Source of the DNA: Streptomyces sp. CB01580
GTDB lineage: Bacteria; Actinomycetota; Actinomycetes; Streptomycetales; Streptomycetaceae
DNA length: 64,000 nt
Direction: 5' to 3'
Assembly (NCBI RefSeq): GCF_001905795.1
Contig: NZ_LIXJ01000001.1
Coordinates: 1 to 64,000 of the forward strand
The position numbers were made by a program, and so were the translations under genes. Below the pieces are notes generated by a model. The model ran no database searches. It saw nothing but the letters and a program-made list of their open reading frames with translations, and was not told the origin of the DNA. Numbering within the stretch: position 1 is the stretch's first letter; the number at the start of each line of letters is the position of its first letter. Below, one piece after another: positions 54,088 to 63,459 of this stretch.

Positions 54088-57000
54088 ATGGGGCCGAGTA
54101 TGTCTGCACATCGGATAGGGATCACAACGACGCCCCCGCGCCCGCCCGCCCCCGACGGGCCGGTGCTCCAGGTCCTGGGGCCGATGTCGGCGCGGTACGC
54201 GGGACACGAGGTGCCGCTCGGACCGCCGCGCCGCCGGGCGCTGCTGGCCCTGCTGCTCATCAGACTGGGCCGGGTCGTCCCGACGTCCGCCCTGGTCGAA
54301 GGGCTCTGGCGGGACGACCCCCCGCTGCGGGCGGTGGCCACGCTGCAGAGCCATGTCTCCCATCTGCGCCGGTCGTTGGCCCCGGCGGGCGGTCCCGGTG
54401 GGGCCTCGGTGCTGCGTTACCAGGCCCCGGGGTACGTGCTCCAGCTGTCACCGGATCAGGTCGACGCCCAGCTCTTCGAGCAACTCGCCTCTTCTGGGCG
54501 ACAGTTGTTGACGCGTGACCCGCTCGCCGCCCGTGACCGTCTCACCCGGGCCCTCTCCCTGTGGCGCGGCGCCCCGTACGCCGAGTTCGCCGCCCACCAG
54601 CCACTCGCCGACGAGAGCACCCGGCTTGAACAGGTCCGCCTCACCACCCTGGAGGCGTCCGCCGAGGCCGCGCTCGCGCTGGGGAGGCCCGCCGAGGTGG
54701 TGACCGAACTGGAGCGCGAGGCGCGCCAGCATCCGACGCGGGAGCGCCTGGTGGGGCATCTGATGACCGCCCTGTTCCGGACGGGCCGCCAGGCGGAGGC
54801 GCTGAAGGTGTACGAGTGGACGCGGGGCCATCTGGTGGAGGAGTACGGCGTGGACACGACGGCCGAGCTCCAGCGGCTGCACGTGGCACTCCTGCGGCAG
54901 GAGCTCGGTGACGAGGAGCCGGCCGGGGCGCCGGGGCGGTGGGCCGCGTCCGGGAGTGCGGGGGTCTCTGTCGGGGCCCCGCCGGTGTCCGGGGCGGCGC
55001 CCCGGGCGGTGGCGACCACGGCCCGTTCCTGTGCCGCCGGACCGGCGGCCCGGAGCCGCGCCCCCCGGGTCCGGCCGATCCTCTACGAACCGTCCCCGCG
55101 CAGGCCCGGTACGGCGCCGCCGATGACGGGCCGGGACCGGGAGCTGCGGCGCCTGGTCGTGGCGACGGCCGGTGCCGCCGATGGCCGCGGCCATCTCTCC
55201 TGCGTGTTCGGATCCTCGGGGCTCGGCAAGACCCATCTCGTGATGGAACTGGCCCAGCGGATCCGGGACGGGGACAGCGACATCGAGACGGTGCGGGGCA
55301 GTTCCTTCTCCGGGGAGGGCGTCCCGCAGTACTGGCTCTGGACGCAGGTGCTGCGCCTGCTGTCGGCCTCCCGGCCCGACGCCTTCCAGGAAGCCGCGGC
55401 GCCCTTCGGGACGTTGCTCGCCCCCTTGCTGCCCGGCTGGCGCGAGGCCGGGACGAGTGGTGGGCAGGGCTGCGAGCCGGAGGGTTCCCGGGACCCGTTC
55501 CGGGTGCACGACGCCGTCTGCGAGATCCTGTTCGCCCTGGCCGCGCGGCGTCCGCTGGTGCTGCTGCTGGAGGACGTGCACTGGGCGGACACCGCGTCCC
55601 TGGAGGTGCTGCGGCTGCTCGCCACCCGCCGTCAGGGACAGTGCCTCAGCATCGTCCTGACCGGCTGGGACCTGGAAGCGTGGCCGGACGCCTCCAGGTT
55701 CCGGTTGATGACCGAGGTGCTCAAGGGCCCCCGTACGGAGATCCTCCGGCTCACCGGACTGGCCCGGTCCGACGTCGCCGTGCTGGTCCACGCCCAGGCC
55801 GGACCGGGTGTCGACGAGCGTCTGGTGGACGCGTTGCACCGCCAGGGCACGGGCAGCCCGTACTTCGTCCTCCAGATGCTCTCCTACCTCGGCGGCGCGA
55901 GGGACCTGCGCGATTCCGGCGCCGCGGACGAACTCCTCGGCCTCGTCACGGCGTACGCGCGCAAGGTCCTGCGCCAGGAATTCGCCATGCTGCCGGAGCC
56001 GTTCCTGCGACTGCTCCGCCTGTGCGCGGTCGTCGCCCCCGACATCGAGGTGGACGCGTTGTGCCGTGCCTCCGACGGCAATTCGGCCATCGCGCTCGTG
56101 GAATCGGCGATCCGGTACGGTCTGCTGGCCCCGGACCCGAACCGCCCCGGACGATTGCGTCTCGGCTGTCCCCAGGCCCAGGAGGTGCTCACCGCCGAAC
56201 TGACCGACGCGGCACGCGAACGACTGCACGCCCGGTACGCCGAGGCCCTGTCCATGCGGCCGGATGCGGAGAGCGCCCCCGAGCAGGCCGACCGCGTCGC
56301 CCACCATGCCTGGCACGCCAGGGGCGCCATGCCCGCGCAGCGCGTCCTGCCCTGGCTGCTGCGCGCCGCCGCGAACGCGGAGCCGCGTCTGGCATCGGAC
56401 GACCGCGAGACATGGCTGCGCCGTGCGATGCGGACCGTCCGCCTGCTCCCGGACGACGCCTCCGCCCGCGAGCTGGAACACCGACTGCATCTGGAGCTCG
56501 GCCAACTGCTCGCGCACGTACGCGGGTTCGGGGACACGGAGGCCGAGGCGGAGTTCAACCGGGGCCGCGCCGAGGAGGCGGGCACCGCCGACGACCCGGT
56601 GGCCCTGTCGATGCTCGGCGCCTCGCTCCTCGTCCGCGGCCGCTACGACGATTCCCGTCAACTGGCGCTCCTGCTCAGGGACATCGCGGAGCGGACCGAC
56701 GAACCGACGGCCCGGCTCGGTGCCGCGTACGGCGAGGCGACCGTGCTGTTCGTCCGTGGCCGGCTCTCCGAGGCGCTGGCGGAGCTGGAGCACGGCGTCG
56801 GGCTGGCCGACCGCTACTCCCGCGAGGGACGGCTTCCGGAACGGATGTACCAGTCCGACCCGCGCGTCTACTTCCGGTGCTACGAGGTGCTGGCCCGCTG
56901 GCTGACCGGCGACCGGGACACGGTGGCCGAGCAGCGCCGCGGCCTGCTGCGGCTGACGCGGCACGACAGCAGGCCCTGGGACCGGATCCACGCCCTCTAC

Positions 57001-57420
57001 TCCCATGCGGTGGTAGCCACCTGGGAGGGCGATGTCGAGACGGCGCGGTCCTCCTGCGCCGAGGGCATCGGACTGGCCGTCGAGCACGGTCTGTACTACT
57101 GGAAGATGATGCTCCGCCTGCCGCTGGGATGGGCTCTGGCCCACTCCGGGCGGGGCGAGGGGATCGCCGAGATGAGGGACGCGCTCGCGGAACTGCGCCT
57201 GAGCGGCACACGCATCCGCCAGCCCCTCCACCTGGGCCTGCTCGCCCAGGCCCAGCACCACGTGGGACAGGTGGAGGAAGCGGTGGACACGCTGCGCACC
57301 CTGCTCGCGGTCGTCGAGCTCCGGAGCGAGTACGTGTACCTCCACTCCGCCCTGCCCGCCACGCGCCTGCTGCGCGACCTCCTGGGCGGGGGCCTCCTGG
57401 AGCCGTCCCTGCGCGAGTGA
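54088..57420 (+). CDS. Large SARP-family regulator (DNA-binding, BTAD, AAA ATPase)
   Basis: 1,110 residues. Residues about 25-110 are an OmpR-like winged helix (VLQVLGPMSARYAGHEVPLG, ALLALLLIRLGRVV, SALVEGLW, LQSHVSHLRRSL); about 115-265 are BTAD (LFEQLASSGRQLL.. REEYGVDTTAELQRLH-like). From about 345 there is a P-loop ATPase with Walker A GSSGLGKT and Walker B PLVLLLEDVHWAD. The C-terminal 450 residues are helical TPR-like. It is the AfsR/large-SARP architecture without recognisable phosphorylation sites. ATG 54088 or 54100 are possible starts. Divergent from the PKS operon, which it probably activates; upstream repeats suggest autoregulation. Confidence 0.93.
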   Translation: MGPSMSAHRIGITTTPPRPPAPDGPVLQVLGPMSARYAGHEVPLGPPRRRALLALLLIRLGRVVPTSALVEGLWRDDPPLRAVATLQSHVSHLRRSLAPAGGPGGASVLRYQAPGYVLQLSPDQVDAQLFEQLASSGRQLLTRDPLAARDRLTRALSLWRGAPYAEFAAHQPLADESTRLEQVRLTTLEASAEAALALGRPAEVVTELEREARQHPTRERLVGHLMTALFRTGRQAEALKVYEWTRGHLVEEYGVDTTAELQRLHVALLRQELGDEEPAGAPGRWAASGSAGVSVGAPPVSGAAPRAVATTARSCAAGPAARSRAPRVRPILYEPSPRRPGTAPPMTGRDRELRRLVVATAGAADGRGHLSCVFGSSGLGKTHLVMELAQRIRDGDSDIETVRGSSFSGEGVPQYWLWTQVLRLLSASRPDAFQEAAAPFGTLLAPLLPGWREAGTSGGQGCEPEGSRDPFRVHDAVCEILFALAARRPLVLLLEDVHWADTASLEVLRLLATRRQGQCLSIVLTGWDLEAWPDASRFRLMTEVLKGPRTEILRLTGLARSDVAVLVHAQAGPGVDERLVDALHRQGTGSPYFVLQMLSYLGGARDLRDSGAADELLGLVTAYARKVLRQEFAMLPEPFLRLLRLCAVVAPDIEVDALCRASDGNSAIALVESAIRYGLLAPDPNRPGRLRLGCPQAQEVLTAELTDAARERLHARYAEALSMRPDAESAPEQADRVAHHAWHARGAMPAQRVLPWLLRAAANAEPRLASDDRETWLRRAMRTVRLLPDDASARELEHRLHLELGQLLAHVRGFGDTEAEAEFNRGRAEEAGTADDPVALSMLGASLLVRGRYDDSRQLALLLRDIAERTDEPTARLGAAYGEATVLFVRGRLSEALAELEHGVGLADRYSREGRLPERMYQSDPRVYFRCYEVLARWLTGDRDTVAEQRRGLLRLTRHDSRPWDRIHALYSHAVVATWEGDVETARSSCAEGIGLAVEHGLYYWKMMLRLPLGWALAHSGRGEGIAEMRDALAELRLSGTRIRQPLHLGLLAQAQHHVGQVEEAVDTLRTLLAVVELRSEYVYLHSALPATRLLRDLLGGGLLEPSLRE

Positions 57421-57642
57421 GCCGCGGGCGACCGCACGAGCGGTGCGCGCCGGGGCCGGGCCCCCTGAGCCCTCTCGGCACCTCGGCGATAAACGTCCGG
57501 CTGGACGCCCGCTCGGCCCGGCGGGGGCCACCGGGCCGTGCGGGAGCGCCGTCGCGGCGGGGCCCGGGATCCGTCGGTGCCTTCACCGCCCCGGTCCGAG
57601 CCCTGCCGCCGCACCGGGTGCCCTCGGGCGCCGTCCGGGGCC

Positions 57643-58731
57643 TCAGTGCTCCGTGCGCACCGGACGGGTGGAGGCGCGCGGCAGCAGCCTGGCCGGGACG
57701 AGACGGTGTTCGGGCCGGGCTCCGGCCGGCGGTGGCCGTCGTATCACGTCGATCAGCAGCTCGGCCGCCTGTCTGCCGATCTCCTCCGGGGCCAGGTCGA
57801 GCGCCGTGAGCTCGGGGCGCGCGCTGCGCGCGAACTCCCCGTCCGCGCCGACCACGATCTGCACGTCGTGGGGAACGCCCAGGCCGAGTTCGCGGCAGAC
57901 GGCGAGAGTGGCGAAGCCGAACTTCTCCATCACGACGTACAGCGCGTCGGGCCGGTCGGTGCGGGCGAGCAGGCGGCGCGCGGCGGCGGTGGAATCGGTC
58001 CCGGACTCGGCCCGGTCCATGAGCACGGGACGGCCGGTTCGCCCGCACCAGTCGCGGTAGGCGTCGGCCGCGTCCTCGTCGTAGGACTGGCCGGTCGATC
58101 CGGTCAGCAGGCCGATGCGGCGGGCGCCGGTGGCGGCGAGATGGTCGAGGGCGGCGACGGCGCAGGTGGACAGCTCGTTGTCGACCCAGGGGAAGGCGTC
58201 CTTGCGGGACAGGTCACGCCCGGTGGTGACGACGGGGACACCCATGCCGGAGAGGCGGCCGAGCAGCGGATCGTCGGTGAGCGGGTCGATGACGATCGTG
58301 CCGTCCAGCGGCAGCGAGTCGAAGGGGCGCCCGTCCAGGGACGGCGGGACCAGCACGAGGGAGTAGTCGTGCGCCATCGCCGTCCACGTCGCCGCGTTCA
58401 CGATCTTGACGAAGTACTCGATGTCGGTGATGCCGCCCTCGACGGCCGTGCGGTGGGTGAGACCGAGCAGCCCGGTACGGGCTCCGCGCAGCCCGCGCGC
58501 GTTGGGATTGGCGCGATAGCCGATCTCCGCGGCGACGGCGAGGACCCGCTCACGGGTCTCGGCCCCGACCCGGCCGACCCCGTTGAGCGCGTGCGAGGCA
58601 GTGGTGACGGAGACACCGGCCCGGCGGGCGACCTCGCGCAGCCCGCCCCCCTTGGGCGCGCCCGGCGCGCGGGAGGCGGCACGCGCGTTCCGGGGCCGGC
58701 CGGGCCCCGTCGGCTCTGTGACATCTGACAT
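57643..58731 (-). CDS. LacI-family transcriptional regulator
   Basis: 362 residues. An extended basic N-terminus precedes the LacI helix-turn-helix LREVARRAGVSVTTASHALN and hinge GYRANPNARGL. The periplasmic-binding-like effector domain follows, with GLLTGSTGQSYDEDAADAY and TALDLAPEEIGRQAAELLID. It is divergent from the purine operon and two LacI-type palindromes lie just upstream of its start, so it likely represses the permease and deaminases and itself. Confidence 0.93.
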   Translation of the reverse strand: MSDVTEPTGPGRPRNARAASRAPGAPKGGGLREVARRAGVSVTTASHALNGVGRVGAETRERVLAVAAEIGYRANPNARGLRGARTGLLGLTHRTAVEGGITDIEYFVKIVNAATWTAMAHDYSLVLVPPSLDGRPFDSLPLDGTIVIDPLTDDPLLGRLSGMGVPVVTTGRDLSRKDAFPWVDNELSTCAVAALDHLAATGARRIGLLTGSTGQSYDEDAADAYRDWCGRTGRPVLMDRAESGTDSTAAARRLLARTDRPDALYVVMEKFGFATLAVCRELGLGVPHDVQIVVGADGEFARSARPELTALDLAPEEIGRQAAELLIDVIRRPPPAGARPEHRLVPARLLPRASTRPVRTEH

Positions 58732-58753
58732 GGCGTCGAGCTTACCGTTTGAC

Positions 58754-58805
58754 TGCCAAAACGTTTAGGCAGTACCGTCCGCCACGTTGCCAAAACGTTT
58801 GGGCA
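58754..58805. promoter_or_regulatory. Two LacI-type operators
   Basis: TGCCAAAACGTTTAGGCA (58754-58771) and TGCCAAAACGTTTGGGCA (58788-58805) are near-palindromes with the AAACGTTT core favoured by LacI proteins. Their centres are 34 bp apart. They lie 23-74 bp from the regulator start and ahead of the permease gene. Confidence 0.85.
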
Positions 58806-58961
58806 AGCCCCCGCACCTATCCGGGGACGCGCCCAGCGGGCTGCCGACCCCCTCGCACACCGTCGTGCGCCCCGTGTTCCGGCCTCGCCGGACCTCCCCG
58901 TACATCACCCGTCCCGTCCCCCCAGGCCGGGACGCGAGTCCGCAAAGGACGCCTGCCGACC

Positions 58962-60431
58962 ATGGCCGAGGCCACCACCGCCGCTCCGCCCGGATCCACC
59001 GGGACCACCCCGTCCGCCGCGCCCACCGCCTCCACCGCGTCCGTCTTCACGGTCGAACAGCGCGGCATCGACGCCGTACCCGCCGAGGAGCGCCAGGGCG
59101 GGCCCAGCCGGCTCCTCGGGCTCTGGGCCGGGACCAACACCACCGTCTTCACGGTCGTCTACGGAGCGCTCGTCGTCTCCTTCGGCCTGTCCTTCTGGTA
59201 CGCGGTCGCGCTGATCGTCGCCGGCAACGTGCTGGGCTTCGCCGTCACCGGTCTGACCAGCCTCCAGGGCCCGCGCACCGGCACCTCCACGCACTCGATC
59301 TCGCGGGCCGCCTTCGGTCCGCGCGGCGGAAAGCTCCCCGCCCTGCTGAGCTGGGTGATGCTCGTCGGGTTCGAGGCGGGGGGCATGGTGCTGATCGTGC
59401 TCGCCGGGCTCGCGCTGCTCGACCAGGCCGGAGTCACCGCCGGCACACCCGTGAAACTGCTGGTCATCGCCGTCGCCGCGGGTCTGCAGATGCTGCTGCC
59501 GCTGGCCGGCTACCACCTGATCATGAAGGTGCAGAAGTACTTCGCCTGGATCTTCGCCGCGATGTTCGCGGTGATGGCGTTCCTCGTCTTTCCCAAGGCG
59601 GACTTCGCCGGCCACGGCGAGGCGCCCTCCCTCGTCACCGTCTCCCTGGTCCTTGCCATGGTCACCGCGTCGGGCGGCCTGTCCTGGGCCGACATGGGCA
59701 GCGACTACTCGCGCTACCTGCCCGCCGACTCCGCGCCCCGCAAGGTGTTCGCCTGCGCCGCGCTCGGCGGCATGGTGCCCAACATCCTGCTCCAGATCCT
59801 CGGCGCCGCCGTCGCCACCGCGACCACCAACGCCGCCGACCCGATCTCCGGTCTGCCGGAGATCCTGCCCGGCTGGTTTAGCACGCCGTACCTGCTGCTC
59901 GCGATCGTCTCGCTGCTCGCCGTGAACACCACGGACATGTACTCCTCCGGCCTGAACCTCCTGGCCGTCGGCCTGCCGATCAAGCGCTGGATGGTCGTCT
60001 TCATCGACCTGACGCTGTGCACCGGCATCACGCTGTGGGCGGTCTTCTCCGCCGACTTCTACACCCTGCTGTCGAACTTCCTGAGCCTGATCGTGCTGTG
60101 GCTCGGCCCGTGGGCCGCCGTCTACCTGACCGACTGGGCGCTGCGCCGGGGCCGCTACGACGTGCCGTCCCTGTTCCCCGGGGAGACCGGCCGCCGGGGC
60201 ATCTACTGGCACCGGGGCGGCGTCCGCCCGGCCGGTCTGGTCGCGGTGCTGCTGGGTCTGGCCGCCGCCGTGCTCTGGGTCGACTCCACCGTCTTCGTCG
60301 GCCCGCTCTCCCGCGCCGCGGGCGGCCTGGACCTCTCGGTGTTCGCCGGGGCCCTCGTCGCCGGGGTCGCGTACTGGCTGCTCGCCCGCCGCGACGTCCG
60401 GGCCGAGGCCGAACTGTCCCCCGCCGCCTGA
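58962..60431 (+). CDS. NCS1 nucleobase permease (cytosine/purine type)
   Basis: 489 residues with about twelve membrane segments, starting with LWAGTNTTVFTVVYGALVVS and ending with FAGALVAGVAYWLLARRDV. Features of the NCS1 family: LQGPRTGTSTHSISRAAFG, SWADMGSDYSRYLP and AVNTTDMYSSGLN. ATG 58962 is chosen because the family alignment begins soon after; the upstream open stretch is Pro/Arg-rich and crosses the operators. First gene of the purine operon; with two adenine deaminases downstream, adenine or a related purine is the likely substrate. Confidence 0.9.
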   Translation: MAEATTAAPPGSTGTTPSAAPTASTASVFTVEQRGIDAVPAEERQGGPSRLLGLWAGTNTTVFTVVYGALVVSFGLSFWYAVALIVAGNVLGFAVTGLTSLQGPRTGTSTHSISRAAFGPRGGKLPALLSWVMLVGFEAGGMVLIVLAGLALLDQAGVTAGTPVKLLVIAVAAGLQMLLPLAGYHLIMKVQKYFAWIFAAMFAVMAFLVFPKADFAGHGEAPSLVTVSLVLAMVTASGGLSWADMGSDYSRYLPADSAPRKVFACAALGGMVPNILLQILGAAVATATTNAADPISGLPEILPGWFSTPYLLLAIVSLLAVNTTDMYSSGLNLLAVGLPIKRWMVVFIDLTLCTGITLWAVFSADFYTLLSNFLSLIVLWLGPWAAVYLTDWALRRGRYDVPSLFPGETGRRGIYWHRGGVRPAGLVAVLLGLAAAVLWVDSTVFVGPLSRAAGGLDLSVFAGALVAGVAYWLLARRDVRAEAELSPAA

Positions 60432-60480
60432 TCCCTCACGCCTTCCTCTCCGCCCTCGTACCACTTCTGGAGCCAACCGC

Positions 60481-62253
60481 ATGAACCAGCCCAGCCTCCG
60501 CGCGCTCATCGACGCCTCCGAGGGCGTCGTCAAGGCCGACCGCGTCATCAGGGGCGGACAGCTCGTCAATGTCTGCACCGGCGAGATCTACCCGGCCGAC
60601 GTCGCCATCACGGGCGACCGGATCGCCGCGACCGGCGACGTCTCGGCGTACGAGGGCCCGGACACCGAGATCGTCGACGCGACCGGCAAGTACCTGACGC
60701 CGGGGCTCATCGACGGACACCTGCACCTGGAGTGCTCGAAGCTGTCGGTGACGATGTTCGCCGACGCCGCCGTCCGCTACGGCACCACCTCGGTCGTCTC
60801 CGGGCTCGACCAGTTCCTCGTCGTCGCCGGCCTGGACGGGGTACGTGAGGCGCTGCGCGAGGCGGATGCGAGCCCCATGAAGATCTTCTGGGGGGCACCG
60901 TTCAAGACGCCTTACACGCTGCCCGAGACGACGGTCGGCTTCTCCTTCGGGCCGGACGAGCACGCCGAGACGCAGGACTGGGCGGACTGCTTCGGCGTGT
61001 GGGAGACCGTCGCCGAGTTCGTCCTCAACCGTGACGAGAAGGTGCTGCGCGCCCTCGAACTCGCCCACCGCAACCGTCTGCCGATCTTCGGCTGCGCGCC
61101 CATGGCCGCCACCACCACGATCAACGCGCTCTCGGCCGCGGGCGTCCGGCTCGACCACGAGAGCTACACCGCCGAGGAGGCCCTGGAGAAGCTGCGCGCC
61201 GGCATGTCGCTGCTGATCCGTGAGTCGTCGGTGGCGCACTTCATGAACGAGAACGTGCGCACGGTCACCGAGTTCGGCGCCCAGTCGCGGCGCGTCGGCT
61301 TCTGCACGGACGACATGCACGTCGCCGACATCCTGCGCGAGGGCCACCTCGACAAGCTGGTGCGCATGGCGATCGCGGCGGGCGTGCGGCCGGTCGAGGC
61401 GATCCAGATGGCGACGCTCAACTGCGCGGAGATGTACCGCATCGACCACCTCGTCGGCTCGATCACGCCGGGGCGCTACGCGGACGTGCTGATCGTCGAC
61501 TCCCCCGAGTCGTTCCAGGTGGAGCGGGTGTTCGCGCGCGGCAGGCTGGTCGCGGAGGGCGGCCGGACCGTCGAGGCGCCGCGGGCCCCGGAGCGCTCCG
61601 CCGCCCTCTCCCCCGCCTTCCGGGTCGCCCCGGTCACCGAGGACTCGATCGGCGTCGCGACCGAGGGCGACGAGGCCCGGGTCCTGGTCGTCGAGATGGA
61701 CCGCACCGTGCCGTTCGTGCGCAAGGGCGTGGAGATGACGCTGCCGGTCGTCGACGGCAGGGTCCGCGCCGACCTCGCGCAGGACGCCCTGTACGTCACG
61801 GTGTCGGAGCGCTACGGGAAGAACGGCGGCGGCACCGTCACCGCGATGATCAACGGCTTCGGCCTGCGCTCCGGCGCGATCGCCTCGTCCGCCGCCCCCG
61901 ACGACAACAACATCGTCTGCGTCGGTGCCGACCGCGCCGACATGGCCCTGGCCGTGAACCACCTGGCCGAGCAGGGCGGCGGCCAGGTCGTCGTGGACGG
62001 CGGAGAGATCAAGGAGTTCCTGCCGCTGCCGGTGGCCGGCATCGTGGCCGACCTCGCCCCCGAGGAGATGGCCGCCGCGGAGGACCGTCTGGAGGCCGCC
62101 GCCCGCGTGCTCGGCTGTGAACTCCCCTCCGCCTTCGGATACCTGATCTTCCTGGAGATCACCGCCATCCCGGAGTACGCCGTGACCGACCTGGGTGTCG
62201 TCAACTACCACACCCAGGACGTCGTCGACATCCTGAACCCCGCCGCCAACTGA
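60481..62253 (+). CDS. AdeC-like adenine deaminase (amidohydrolase)
   Basis: 590 residues, the usual AdeC length. Metal site GLIDGHLHLECS near the N-terminus; CTDDMHVADILREGHLDKLV and LPLPVAGIVADL are AdeC-like. NNNIVCVGADRADMALAVNH matches the C-terminal AdeC domain. The usual DPHEIANV motif after GTT is missing; SGLDQFLVVAGLD stands in its place and ESS is ECS, so substrate range may differ from adenine. The gene follows the permease by 49 bp. Confidence 0.85.
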   Translation: MNQPSLRALIDASEGVVKADRVIRGGQLVNVCTGEIYPADVAITGDRIAATGDVSAYEGPDTEIVDATGKYLTPGLIDGHLHLECSKLSVTMFADAAVRYGTTSVVSGLDQFLVVAGLDGVREALREADASPMKIFWGAPFKTPYTLPETTVGFSFGPDEHAETQDWADCFGVWETVAEFVLNRDEKVLRALELAHRNRLPIFGCAPMAATTTINALSAAGVRLDHESYTAEEALEKLRAGMSLLIRESSVAHFMNENVRTVTEFGAQSRRVGFCTDDMHVADILREGHLDKLVRMAIAAGVRPVEAIQMATLNCAEMYRIDHLVGSITPGRYADVLIVDSPESFQVERVFARGRLVAEGGRTVEAPRAPERSAALSPAFRVAPVTEDSIGVATEGDEARVLVVEMDRTVPFVRKGVEMTLPVVDGRVRADLAQDALYVTVSERYGKNGGGTVTAMINGFGLRSGAIASSAAPDDNNIVCVGADRADMALAVNHLAEQGGGQVVVDGGEIKEFLPLPVAGIVADLAPEEMAAAEDRLEAAARVLGCELPSAFGYLIFLEITAIPEYAVTDLGVVNYHTQDVVDILNPAAN

Positions 62254-62276
62254 CGCATCCAGTCGAGGAGTTCACC

Positions 62277-63308
62277 ATGACCACCACACCCGCCCCCGTG
62301 GACGCGTTCATCGCCGGCCTGCCCAAGTGCGAACTGCACCTGCACATCGAGGGCACCCTCGAACCGGGCCTGAAGTTCGCCCTGGCGCAGCGCAACGGCA
62401 TCGAGCTGCCGTACGCGGACGAGACCGCGCTGCGCGCCGCGTACGACTTCCACGACCTGCCCGGCTTCCTCTCCGTCTACTACGAGGGCATGTCCGTGCT
62501 CCGCACCGAGCAGGACTTCTACGACCTCGCGGCGGCCTACGCGGCCAAGGCGCACTCCCAGAACGTGCGCTACGCGGAGATCTTCTTCGACCCGCAGGCG
62601 CACACCGCGCGCGGCGTCGCCTTCGACACCGTCATCCGCGGTCTGACCCGCGCCCTCGACGACGCCGAGCGCGCCACCGGTTTCCGGGGCCGCCTCGTGA
62701 TGTGCTTCCTGCGCGACTTCCAGGCCGAGTTCGCGATGACCACGCTGGTGCAGGCGCTCCCCTACAAGGAGTGGATCATTGGCGTCGGCCTGGACTCGGA
62801 CGAGGCGGGCAACCCTCCGGTGAAGTTCCGCGAGGTCTTCGCCCGGGCGCGCGCCGAGGGCTTCCGACTGACGATGCACTGCGACGTCGACCAGAAGAAC
62901 TCGACGGAGCACATCCGCCAGGTCATCGAGGAGATCGGCGTCGACCGCATCGACCACGGGGTGAACGCCCTGGAGGACCCGTCGCTGATCGAGCGGATCC
63001 GCGAGCGCGGCCTCGGCCTGACGGTGTGTCCGATCTCCAACGCGCATGTCACCGACGGCATGAAGGCCGCGGAGATCCGCGCCCTGCTCGACCAGGACGT
63101 CAAGGTGACGGTCAACTCCGACGACCCCGCGTACTTCCCGGGCTACGTCGCGGAGAACCTGGCCGCCCTGCGCGGGCCCGCGTCCCTCTCCGACGCCGAC
63201 CTGGTGCGCCTCCAGCGCAACGCGATCGAGATCTCCTGGGCGGCCCCCGCCGTCCGCGAGGAGTTCCTCGCGGAGCTGACGGCCTACGCGGAGCACGGCG
63301 GGGTCTGA
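62277..63308 (+). CDS. Adenosine-deaminase-family adenine deaminase
   Basis: 343 residues. Metal ligands: HLH in LPKCELHLHIEGTLEPGLKF, His in LTMHCDVDQKNS, and NSDDPAYF near the C-terminus; base Glu in the IEGT/VCPISN surroundings. LPKxELHLHIEGTLEP, HCDVDQ and DDPAYF are typical of the adenine deaminase (Aah1-type) branch rather than of classical adenosine deaminases. GAGGAG upstream; 23 bp after the AdeC-like gene. It would convert adenine to hypoxanthine. Confidence 0.85.
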   Translation: MTTTPAPVDAFIAGLPKCELHLHIEGTLEPGLKFALAQRNGIELPYADETALRAAYDFHDLPGFLSVYYEGMSVLRTEQDFYDLAAAYAAKAHSQNVRYAEIFFDPQAHTARGVAFDTVIRGLTRALDDAERATGFRGRLVMCFLRDFQAEFAMTTLVQALPYKEWIIGVGLDSDEAGNPPVKFREVFARARAEGFRLTMHCDVDQKNSTEHIRQVIEEIGVDRIDHGVNALEDPSLIERIRERGLGLTVCPISNAHVTDGMKAAEIRALLDQDVKVTVNSDDPAYFPGYVAENLAALRGPASLSDADLVRLQRNAIEISWAAPAVREEFLAELTAYAEHGGV

Positions 63309-63360
63309 CTTCTCCCGGGCGAGCGGAGACCGCTGGACCCGCCCTCGACCGCGCCCCTGA

Positions 63361-63406
63361 ATCGCCCGGATGCCGACCACATTCTCTGGTTCGGCACCCG
63401 GGCGAT
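63361..63406 (+). terminator. Strong hairpin after the purine operon
   Basis: Arms ATCGCCCGGATGCCGA and TCGGCACCCGGGCGAT pair over 16 bp with one mismatch around a 14-nt loop. It starts 52 bp after the stop of the last gene. Confidence 0.75.
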
Positions 63407-63459
63407 GCAGTCGGCGTCACACCATCCCACCGCTGTCCAAGCATCCGACCAATCCCCCG

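Noticed and set aside
58905..60578. 557-residue minus-strand frame opposite the permease
   Set aside because: Gly/Arg/Gln-rich antisense shadow; the plus strand gives a clear NCS1 permease.
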